Source of the DNA: Bifidobacterium sp. UBA744
GTDB taxonomy: Bacteria; Actinomycetota; Actinomycetes; Actinomycetales; Bifidobacteriaceae
NCBI GenBank assembly: GCA_002298605.1
Contig: DBKS01000027.1
Coordinates: 1-21,007 of the forward strand
DNA: 21,007 nt
Direction of reading: 5' to 3'
In this document: positions 1 to 6,585 of the stretch, in pieces
Layout: each line of letters starts with the position of its first letter
How positions within the stretch are numbered: the stretch's first letter is position 1
The notes under the pieces: model-generated
The model's input: the letters and a program-made list of their open reading frames with translations, nothing else
The model's database searches: none
Told to the model about the DNA's origin: nothing
Translations under genes and position numbers: made by a program

Positions 1-1008
1 CCCAAGACCGAAATCGTCAAAATCGCCATACTGCGGCATGCCTGGCGGCAGTAAAGGCTGAAACTTCAGCCGCTTCCATAACGGTTTACGATTCAAACGA
101 CGCGTATCACTGATCTGCCGCACTGACTTTTGTTCCGTCAACGGCACGGTTTTCCCTGTGATTTGACCGATCATATTGGCGATGCGTTCAGCCAGGTTTG
201 CTTCTGCAAACTTATCGACAAGGTCATATTTCGTCACTTGAATCATGTACCATCCAGCCTGTTCAATCAGCTGCCGACGCTGGATGTCCGACAGCCATTG
301 ACCGGCATGATGAGCGCCTTCGTATTCGATGCACAGTTTGAATTCCGGATACGCCATATCGAGGTAGAGGGATTTGAGCCGCCCCGGCAAAGATAATGGG
401 TAATTCACCAGCGGAATATCCAAACCGTACCGCGGCAGAACCAAACGGGTTCTGGTTTCCTGCGAGGAGTCGGTGTTCTCGCGAATCAGCCGCAATGCGC
501 GCACGCAATTCCGGTAGCCGGGGAACATACGCACCGACCGACCTTCCAGCTTCCCTCCCTGAGCGAACAAGATGCAACGCTCCAAATATTCGGCCAGATC
601 ATCCACACTGGCGCATTTCAACCGTCTATCGCGACGCGTCATCGAATCGCCCAGCACCACCAGCTCCTGCAGATCCAGCCGATGACTATACATCGCCCAC
701 GTGCAGGCGGGGTTTGTACACAGATACGTCCCCGCTATGTGGATGGTTTCGATGGGGAACGACCAGATCACCCGATTGATGCCGGTGAGATGTGTTTTGG
801 CGTTGACGTTCGGCAGCACCGCAACCGGCAACTTGTAAGCCGTCATTCCCGGCGGCAAGTTCGGTTTTTCTACGCCTTGCAGCTCCAATGCCGTCTCAAG
901 GCCATAGGGGAACCGCCGTTTGGTGCGACTTTGCAATTCGGAGCAGGTTTGCGCGCTGCGCTTTCTTGCCTCGACGAGGGCTTCGAAGGAAATGGACTCG
1001 GCCGTCAT
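1..1008 (-). CDS. DUF559-type (endonuclease-fold) domain protein, 3' end missing
   Basis: An open minus-strand frame of exactly 336 codons runs from an ATG at 1008 off the left edge with no stop. AAGGAG (complement of 1013-1018) sits 4-5 nt before the ATG and fixes the start. Residues about 217-260 contain LDMAYPEFKLCIEYEGAHH, then D241, R244 and AGWYMIQVT. This is the pattern of the DUF559 / very-short-patch-repair-like PD-(D/E)xK fold: an acidic residue, ExEG, a downstream His, D..R, then a 'GW.v..vt' strand. The first ~200 residues carry two cysteine positions (C97, C102; LCTNPACTW) and resemble actinobacterial proteins with an N-terminal DNA-binding or AbiEi-like part, but I do not recognise that part firmly. 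Function is unknown; such proteins are often tagged as nuclease-like or abortive-infection-associated without proof. The C-terminal tail is basic (RRLNRKPLWKRLK). Confidence 0.75.
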   Translation of the reverse strand, partial: MTAESISFEALVEARKRSAQTCSELQSRTKRRFPYGLETALELQGVEKPNLPPGMTAYKLPVAVLPNVNAKTHLTGINRVIWSFPIETIHIAGTYLCTNPACTWAMYSHRLDLQELVVLGDSMTRRDRRLKCASVDDLAEYLERCILFAQGGKLEGRSVRMFPGYRNCVRALRLIRENTDSSQETRTRLVLPRYGLDIPLVNYPLSLPGRLKSLYLDMAYPEFKLCIEYEGAHHAGQWLSDIQRRQLIEQAGWYMIQVTKYDLVDKFAEANLAERIANMIGQITGKTVPLTEQKSVRQISDTRRLNRKPLWKRLKFQPLLPPGMPQYGDFDDFGLG

Positions 1009-1089
1009 GCTTCTCCTTATGCTCCGCGCTTTTTGCGCACAGCGTCTTTGCTTGGGATCTCGCCGAATTCTTGACCGAACCACGCCCAG

Positions 1090-1160
1090 AACTCAGTGGA
1101 GTTAAGGCGACCTTATGGCGATTGTCAAACCGATTCCACTCGCGCTGCCAACTCAGTGGA
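1090..1160. repeat. 11-bp direct repeat, spacing 60 bp
   Basis: AACTCAGTGGA occurs at 1090-1100 and again at 1150-1160, exactly 60 bp apart. It could be a pair of regulator sites between the divergent genes; no known regulator is recognised. Confidence 0.5.
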
Positions 1161-1213
1161 TATGTGCACAACCCACACCACACAGACTGCTCGGTGGATA
1201 ACCCCGTGGATAA
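1155..1213 (+). promoter_or_regulatory. Three DnaA-box-like words
   Basis: AGTGGATAT (1155-1163), GGTGGATAA (1193-1201) and CGTGGATAA (1205-1213) resemble TGTGGATAA, the complement of the DnaA box TTATCCACA. The last two differ from it only at the first base. They could bind DnaA or be chance; no AT-rich unwinding region or replication gene lies nearby, so this is not called an origin. Confidence 0.25.
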
Positions 1214-1326
1214 GCAGCCGGAGATGAACTGCGGGATTTGCCATGACCTTGGGACGAAACTCCCTATATCGACGACAATCAGGCAATAATGGAACCGTCT
1301 TACCGATCTCGGAAAGGGTGCCTCTG

Positions 1327-2850
1327 ATGCTGATTCGCAATGTCCGTCTTTTGGGTGCCGCGGGCTTAGTTGATCTTGCCGTCGATCACGGGACCATCAC
1401 CGCCATAACACCCGCACCAGCCAGCACCGACATGCCCGCAATGCCAAGCGGCATCGACTCAGACGATCCGGCAATCGTACAGGCCGACGGGTGCTGGGCC
1501 ATTCCCGGACTATGGGACTGCCACACCCATTTCACGCAATGGGCGCAGACATTCGGCCGACTGGATCTGCTGAAGGCCCGCAGCGCCGATGAAGCCATGG
1601 CAATGCTGCGTTCGCATCTGGCCGATCGCCGCGCGGCAGGTACGCTCGACCCCGATGTATTTGTGGTTGGCATGCGGTTCCGTCATTCACTGTGGTCCGA
1701 CAGCGACCAGCCGACACTCGCGGCCATCGATGATGCTGCCGGCGACCAGCCGGTCGCACTGTCCAGCGCCGACATGCATTGCGGATGGGTCAATTCCGCG
1801 GCCGCCCGACGCTTGGGAGTGCATGTCGGAGCGTCCGGCCTGGTTGGCGAACTTGAGTGGTTCAACGCCTATGCGCAACTCGACAACGCACCCGGCGCCG
1901 CCGATGAGACGCTGCGGCTGCTACGCGCGGCCGAGGCGGACGCCGCCGGCAAAGGCGTGGTGGGCATCCGCGATTACGAGATGGCAGAGAATATCAACAC
2001 CTGGATCCGCCGCTTTGCGCAAGGCATTGACGGGCTGCGCGTCGACGCCGGCGTATATCCCGAACGCCTGCAAGCCGCCATTGACGCCGGATGGCATACC
2101 GGCGACGAGCTGCCCGGCTCTCACGGCCTCGGCCATGTGGGTGCGATGAAACTCATCGCGGACGGCTCTCTGAACACGCGTTCCGCCTACTGCTCCACAC
2201 CCTACTCCGGCATCACGCCGCCGACTTATGGCGTGATGAGCTACTCGTCTCAGCAGATCGAGGACTACATGCGCCTGGCCACCGAGCATGGTTTTGACAT
2301 TGCCTGCCACGCAATTGGAGACGAAGCCAATACGATTGTGCTGAACGCGGCCGCCGCGACCCACGCCCACGGCTCCGTCGAACATGCGCAGATGCTGAAG
2401 CCCTCCGACGTCCCACGCTTTGCCGCATTGGGACTCGATGCCAGCGTGCAACCTCAGCACGCCATGGACGATCGCGACGTCATCACGCGATTCTGGGCCA
2501 ATCCGGCCGGCATACCTTACGCGTTTCGCGCGCTGCACGAGGCCGACGCTCGGCTGCGCATGGGATCGGACGCCCCGGTGGCGCCGCTTGACCCGTGGCT
2601 GGCAATATCGGCTGCAGCATTCGGCACCGAATCGTCGGATCGCGAGCCATTCCAGCCCGAGCAATGCCTGAGCGTGCAAACCGCCTTGGCGTCCTCAACC
2701 GCCACGGGATACGACCGGCCACGCGTCGGAGACCCCGCCGACATCGTGCTGCTGGATTGCGACCCCTATGCGATCACCACGCCGGAAGCCATGCGCGCAA
2801 TGCCTCATCATGTGGTCATGACTTTCGTCGCGGGACGCCGAGTGCACTGA
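1327..2850 (+). CDS. YtcJ-like metal-dependent amidohydrolase (amidohydrolase family 3)
   Basis: A 507-residue protein of the amidohydrolase superfamily, a TIM-barrel hydrolase acting on amide or related C-N bonds. Visible motifs are GLWDCHTHF with H66 and H68 (strand-1 metal ligands), ACHAIGDEA with H328, SVEHAQML with H353, and GSDAPV with the catalytic Asp near 415. The 'HAIGD' block and the overall length fit the YtcJ branch (amidohydrolase_3, related to N-acyl-D-amino-acid deacylases) better than dihydroorotase or imidazolonepropionase. No signal peptide is seen, so it is probably cytoplasmic. The ATG at 1327 is preceded by GGAAAGGG (1311-1318) at good spacing; an in-frame extension to 1243 exists but lacks a comparable site. 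The last 35 bp overlap the 3' end of the convergent putP. The substrate cannot be told from sequence. Confidence 0.85.
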   Translation: MLIRNVRLLGAAGLVDLAVDHGTITAITPAPASTDMPAMPSGIDSDDPAIVQADGCWAIPGLWDCHTHFTQWAQTFGRLDLLKARSADEAMAMLRSHLADRRAAGTLDPDVFVVGMRFRHSLWSDSDQPTLAAIDDAAGDQPVALSSADMHCGWVNSAAARRLGVHVGASGLVGELEWFNAYAQLDNAPGAADETLRLLRAAEADAAGKGVVGIRDYEMAENINTWIRRFAQGIDGLRVDAGVYPERLQAAIDAGWHTGDELPGSHGLGHVGAMKLIADGSLNTRSAYCSTPYSGITPPTYGVMSYSSQQIEDYMRLATEHGFDIACHAIGDEANTIVLNAAAATHAHGSVEHAQMLKPSDVPRFAALGLDASVQPQHAMDDRDVITRFWANPAGIPYAFRALHEADARLRMGSDAPVAPLDPWLAISAAAFGTESSDREPFQPEQCLSVQTALASSTATGYDRPRVGDPADIVLLDCDPYAITTPEAMRAMPHHVVMTFVAGRRVH

Positions 2851-4417
2851 CACCTACAGCCGGCTCATCCATGTAGTGATCGAATTCATCAAGCACGTCG
2901 GCGCTTGGCGGCGTAGTAGCCAACGACACCACCACAATGGCCAGCAGCGACAGGAGGAACGCGGGCAGCAGCTCGTATATTGCGAACACCCCGCCCAGCG
3001 GCTTCACAAAATTGTGCCATACCACCACGATGGCAGTGCCGACCAGCATGCCCGCGACGGCACCGGGACGATTCGTCCTGCGCCAATACAGCGAGCACAG
3101 CATCAGCGGCCCGAAGGATGCGCCCAGACCCGCCCACGCATACGAAACCACTTGGAAGATCGAAGAGTTCCGGTCGTAAGCGATCACGATGCCGAACAGG
3201 AACATCACCAGCAACGTCAGTCGGGCGACCAGCATCACCTGACGATCCGAGGCCTTGCGATGCAACAGGCCGCGGAATATGTTCTCGCCCATCGCCGAAG
3301 CGCCGATGATCATGTATGAGGACGACGAGCTCATGGACGCCGCGAAAATGCCCGACACCACAATGCCGCACAGAAAACTCGGCAGCAGCACCTGTGCCGC
3401 GACGATGAAGATGCCTTCGGCAGCGGATTGTGTGGTGAAATGCGCCGGCATCATCGCACGGCCGACCAAACCGATGGCAATGGCGCAGACAAGGGACGCC
3501 ACGCACCACGAGGTGGCGATGATACGGGACTTCCTCACTTCATCCACACTGCGAATCGACAGGAACCGGACCAGCACCTGCGGCATGCCGAAGTAGCCCA
3601 AACCCCATGCCAACATGGAGATGACGGTGATCACGCCATAGTCGGAAGGCGTGCCGAATACCGCCTGACCGTTTCGGACAATCTGCTCGCCAAGTTCGTT
3701 TAGCGATGGGGTCGCAACCTTGTCGCCGGACAGGAACCCGGGGATGGAGGCGAGAAAGTCCGCGGTATTGGCCACGCCGCCCGCACCCGCCACCGAGCCG
3801 ACGAAAACCACGGCGAGCGCAAAGAACATCAGCACGCCCTGTACAAAATCGGTGGCGACCACGGACAGATAGCCACCGACGATCGTGTACACGAAAACGA
3901 TTGCGGCGCCCAGCACCATGGTCAGGTGGTAGTCGAAGCCGAATAGCGTGGAGAACAGTTTGCCCACGGTGACGAAGCAGCTGCCCACATAGACGCAGAA
4001 AAACACGAGGATGATAATCGCGGCGATGGTGGAGATGACGGATTTGTCATCGTGATAGCGTTTGGCGAAGAAATCGGGGATGGTGATGGCGTTGCCGGCC
4101 ACCACCGAATAGCGACGCAGGCGACGGGCCACCAGCTTCCAGTTGAGATAGGTGCCCAGCGCCAGCCCGATCGCAGTCCACATGGGATCGGCCAAGCCGG
4201 TGAAATATGCGACGCCCGGCAGGCCCATCAGCAGCCAGCCGCTCATATCGGAGGCTTCGGCGGACAGGGCGGTAAGCCACGGCCCCACACCGCGACCGCC
4301 GGCGAAGTACTCCGCCGCGGAGGAGTTCGACCGTTTTGAATAGGCGAATCCGATGGAAAGCATGGCCGCAAAATAGATGACCATGGCCGTCAAAACCCAA
4401 AAATCCGCCGAAACCAT
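2816..4417 (-). CDS. putP: Sodium/proline symporter
   Basis: A 533-residue integral membrane protein of the sodium:solute symporter family (LeuT-like fold, about 13 membrane helices). It uses the Na+ gradient to import proline. Residues 52-68 read SAEASDMSGWLLMGLPG, almost the PutP signature; the Asp at position 57 corresponds to the Na+-linked Asp of E. coli PutP. GIFAASMSSSSSYMI further on matches the helix-8/9 Na+-site region. The ATG at 4417 follows AAGGGGAA closely. It lies 38 bp downstream of thrE on the same strand and is probably co-transcribed with it; its 3' end overlaps the amidohydrolase gene tail to tail. Substrate specificity for proline is a family inference; related SSS members carry other organic solutes. 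Confidence 0.88.
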   Translation of the reverse strand: MVSADFWVLTAMVIYFAAMLSIGFAYSKRSNSSAAEYFAGGRGVGPWLTALSAEASDMSGWLLMGLPGVAYFTGLADPMWTAIGLALGTYLNWKLVARRLRRYSVVAGNAITIPDFFAKRYHDDKSVISTIAAIIILVFFCVYVGSCFVTVGKLFSTLFGFDYHLTMVLGAAIVFVYTIVGGYLSVVATDFVQGVLMFFALAVVFVGSVAGAGGVANTADFLASIPGFLSGDKVATPSLNELGEQIVRNGQAVFGTPSDYGVITVISMLAWGLGYFGMPQVLVRFLSIRSVDEVRKSRIIATSWCVASLVCAIAIGLVGRAMMPAHFTTQSAAEGIFIVAAQVLLPSFLCGIVVSGIFAASMSSSSSYMIIGASAMGENIFRGLLHRKASDRQVMLVARLTLLVMFLFGIVIAYDRNSSIFQVVSYAWAGLGASFGPLMLCSLYWRRTNRPGAVAGMLVGTAIVVVWHNFVKPLGGVFAIYELLPAFLLSLLAIVVVSLATTPPSADVLDEFDHYMDEPAVGVSALGVPRRKS

Positions 4418-4436
4418 ACCGTTCCCCTTGTGTCAT

Positions 4437-4456
4437 GCCGAGCGTCGAGTCTCGGC
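4437..4456 (-). terminator. Hairpin at the thrE stop codon
   Basis: GCCGAG (4437-4442) and CTCGGC (4451-4456) form a 6-bp stem with an 8-nt loop, touching the thrE stop (4456-4458) and lying between thrE and putP. No T-run follows in the minus direction, so it may be an intercistronic stabiliser or attenuator rather than a full terminator. Confidence 0.3.
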
Positions 4457-6294
4457 TAAATGTCATAGCGCCAGGATTTGTCGGTTATGACGCGTGCCAT
4501 CGCCAGGCCGATCGGCAGGCAGATGATCACCATAAACGCCCGGAACGCCCAATCAAGCGCGTTCATCGTATCGAAGCTCCCCAGATAGTACATGGCGCGG
4601 TACATATACAAGCCGGGAACCATGATGACGATGGACGGCACGGTCAGGCAGATGCGCGGATAGCCAAGATGCGGCGGCAGCCACCCGTGCCGCACCGAGG
4701 AGCGCCAGACGAAGGCCAGAATGCCGGCGAGAAACGCCCCAAGAAAAGCCGCGCCCTCGGCGGCCATGCCGAAATCGACCAGGGTGAGCCGCAGTGTGTC
4801 GGTGATGGCGCCGATGATGGCGGCCACCAGACACATGCGTTGTGGGGAATTGAACAGCACGGAGAATCCCCACACGCCAAGGAACGCGGCGATGAACCGC
4901 AGCATGCCGTTCAACCAGGGATTCAGTCCCAGCGGCTCGAACCCCTCCGGATGCAGATGCACTAGGGACGCGACCATCCATCCGGCCAGCGTCGCCATCA
5001 GAATGATGCACAGCACATAGCAGATGCGCTGAATGCCCGACGGGAAGTCGATTTTCGCCATATCAAGCCCGCCTGTAATAAGCGGAAAGCCGGGGATCAC
5101 GAACAGCATGGCGCCGATGTAGGCGGTGTCGTGCGACAGTGCCACCGGATCGACCAGACCAACCAGTCGCAATGTGCCGGTGCAGGCGAGCGCCGCCAGC
5201 GCAACGGCCAGGAATGTGACGAAGAACTGGTTGAGGTGATGGGCGAAGAGACGTCGACGCAGCCATTGGCCCAATCCGGCGCCCACGAACGCGCCGATCA
5301 TGTCGTATGGGCCGCCGCCGAGCAGAAACACGAAGGCCGCGCAGGCAACCGCAGAGGCGAATCCCGAGAACCACGGGGCGTACAGCGGTTTGCGCCGTTC
5401 GATCAGGTCCAGGCGTTCATGCGCCTGCCGCACGGTAATGCGGGAACGGTGCCCCGTCGCCTTGTCGTCTGCCGCCGTTGCCACATGGTCGAAATGCTCG
5501 GCGTACTGCCCTTTGGGGGCCTGATGGACACGACCGGCCCTATTGGGTTTGCCTGTTACGAAGCGCTCCTGTTCCAAATGCTCCGCGTATGTCGTCGCCC
5601 TGTCGCGGTTTGCCGCCATTCGTTCAACGACCCGCTTCCGCACGGCATCGCTGTCGCCGGTGAACACCTCCCCGTCGTCATATTGACGCGTTTCGCCGGC
5701 ATCGGATGCGGATTCGGTTTCAGACTTGCTTTCTTCGCGCAGTTGTTTCGACAAATCAGCTGAATATTGGGATGCGTCGCGCTCCTCCAGATGCTGGACC
5801 ACGCCTTCGGACAGCTTGGATTGCGCGTGGTACATCGAACTTTTCCCCAGATTGACGGCGAACCAGTCGGCGAAATGCTCCAGCAGCCAGATTCGCTCGG
5901 TGTTCACGCCGGTCGACGGCAGATCGATGACTTCGGTGATGCGGTGCCTGCCGTCGGTGCAGGTGGCTTCGATATCGGTGAGATTGACGTCGGCGCGCAC
6001 ATGCACCCCCAGCGGATACGCAATGCGATGCATCATTTCGCGCACGCGGAACGACCCGGTGCCCGCCCCCAAATCCAACGAGCCCACGCGCACGATCACG
6101 CTGGTTTTGGCCGCAAGGCAGGCGTCGACCAACGGTTTGTCCCAGTCGCGGGAGATATCTTCCATGTCAAGCGGAATGGAGTGCGTGTGGAATTTGCGCA
6201 CTGCCATGGCGCCCCGAGGCTGCGTCTCGCAATGACGCTTCGTGTTCGTCCGCTGCGTGCGCTGCCTGTCTCGTTTGCTCTTACCGAAAATCAC
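4456..6294 (-). CDS. ThrE-family threonine/serine exporter
   Basis: A membrane protein of up to 612 residues with the two-part ThrE architecture known from Corynebacterium ThrE, which exports threonine and serine. The N-terminal soluble DUF1212 part (about 50-165) shows DLGAGTGSFRVREMMHRIA and ADVNLTDIEATCTDG. From about residue 305 there are some ten membrane helices with PGFPLITGGLDMAK and, near the C-terminus, IMVPGLYMYRAMYYLG, the ThrE_2 (DUF3815) block. A charged, probably unstructured stretch (about 168-295, rich in E, D, K, R and Q) splits the two. The start is uncertain: 6294 is a GTG with only a distant GGAG, while ATG codons at 6207 and 6165 precede the conserved domain. putP follows 38 bp downstream. 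Exported substrate is inferred from the family. Confidence 0.8.
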   Translation of the reverse strand: MIFGKSKRDRQRTQRTNTKRHCETQPRGAMAVRKFHTHSIPLDMEDISRDWDKPLVDACLAAKTSVIVRVGSLDLGAGTGSFRVREMMHRIAYPLGVHVRADVNLTDIEATCTDGRHRITEVIDLPSTGVNTERIWLLEHFADWFAVNLGKSSMYHAQSKLSEGVVQHLEERDASQYSADLSKQLREESKSETESASDAGETRQYDDGEVFTGDSDAVRKRVVERMAANRDRATTYAEHLEQERFVTGKPNRAGRVHQAPKGQYAEHFDHVATAADDKATGHRSRITVRQAHERLDLIERRKPLYAPWFSGFASAVACAAFVFLLGGGPYDMIGAFVGAGLGQWLRRRLFAHHLNQFFVTFLAVALAALACTGTLRLVGLVDPVALSHDTAYIGAMLFVIPGFPLITGGLDMAKIDFPSGIQRICYVLCIILMATLAGWMVASLVHLHPEGFEPLGLNPWLNGMLRFIAAFLGVWGFSVLFNSPQRMCLVAAIIGAITDTLRLTLVDFGMAAEGAAFLGAFLAGILAFVWRSSVRHGWLPPHLGYPRICLTVPSIVIMVPGLYMYRAMYYLGSFDTMNALDWAFRAFMVIICLPIGLAMARVITDKSWRYDI

Positions 6295-6510
6295 AGTTCA
6301 TATCTACTCCATTGAGAAGAGAAAGAGAAGCATAGCGGCGAATGAGGACGTGCAGGGATCGTTTGGCTGCCATGCAAAGCTCCCACACGACTCGCACTCG
6401 ACTCCATGCTTCACCATGTGAATGCCCGTAATACAACTGTCGATTTCGCGCCTACAATCGAAATCACGTATTTTTACCCATCGAATTCAAAGGCTTTGGG
6501 CTTGGGACGT
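6295..6510. other. Intergenic region between thrE and ppc
   Basis: No gene is supported here. It must hold the divergent promoters of thrE and ppc. On the plus strand TACAAT (6453-6458) is the best -10 candidate for ppc, with only a poor -35 (AATACA at 6430-6435, 17-bp spacing). It would give a leader of roughly 120 nt that includes the hairpins at 6511-6564. No clear thrE promoter was found. Confidence 0.4.
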
Positions 6511-6582
6511 CCGGTCTCACACAACCGCGGAGGAGCCGCGGAAGACCGGTTGACAAGCAACCGGAGGTTCGATAAAGGAGGT
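6511..6582 (+). promoter_or_regulatory. Structured 5' leader of ppc with overlapping alternative hairpins
   Basis: Hairpin A has outer arms CCGGTCT (6511-6517) and AGACCGG (6543-6549) and inner arms CCGCGG (6525-6530) and CCGCGG (6536-6541), with AGGAG in the loop. Hairpin B has CCGGTTG (6546-6552) and CAACCGG (6558-6564) around ACAAG. The two share CCGG at 6546-6549, so only one can form fully at a time. The ribosome-binding site AAAGGAGGT (6574-6582) follows 9 nt after hairpin B. This is the layout of a translational or transcriptional switch; what it would sense is unknown. Confidence 0.5.
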
Positions 6583-6585
6583 CTG

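Larger units (their letters stand above)
1009..1326. other. Intergenic region between divergent genes, with short repeats and DnaA-box-like words
   Basis: I see no convincing gene in these 318 bp. The minus-strand gene starts at 1008 and the amidohydrolase at 1327, so both promoters should lie here, but no clear -35/-10 pair stands out. GCGC, TTTTT, GCGC (1026-1038) can form a small hairpin just upstream of the left gene's ribosome-binding site. An 11-base direct repeat and three GTGGATAA/T words are listed separately. Confidence 0.5.

Noticed and set aside
1155..1213. A replication origin
   Set aside because: Only imperfect DnaA-like words are present; no AT-rich unwinding stretch and no dnaA, dnaN or rep gene.
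130..1289. Several short plus-strand open frames in the left end of the window
   Set aside because: They lie opposite the long open minus-strand DUF559 gene, whose start has a good ribosome-binding site and whose domain is recognisable.
1921..2679. A 252-codon minus-strand open frame inside the amidohydrolase gene
   Set aside because: A shadow of the amidohydrolase, which carries its metal ligands in the opposite strand's frame.
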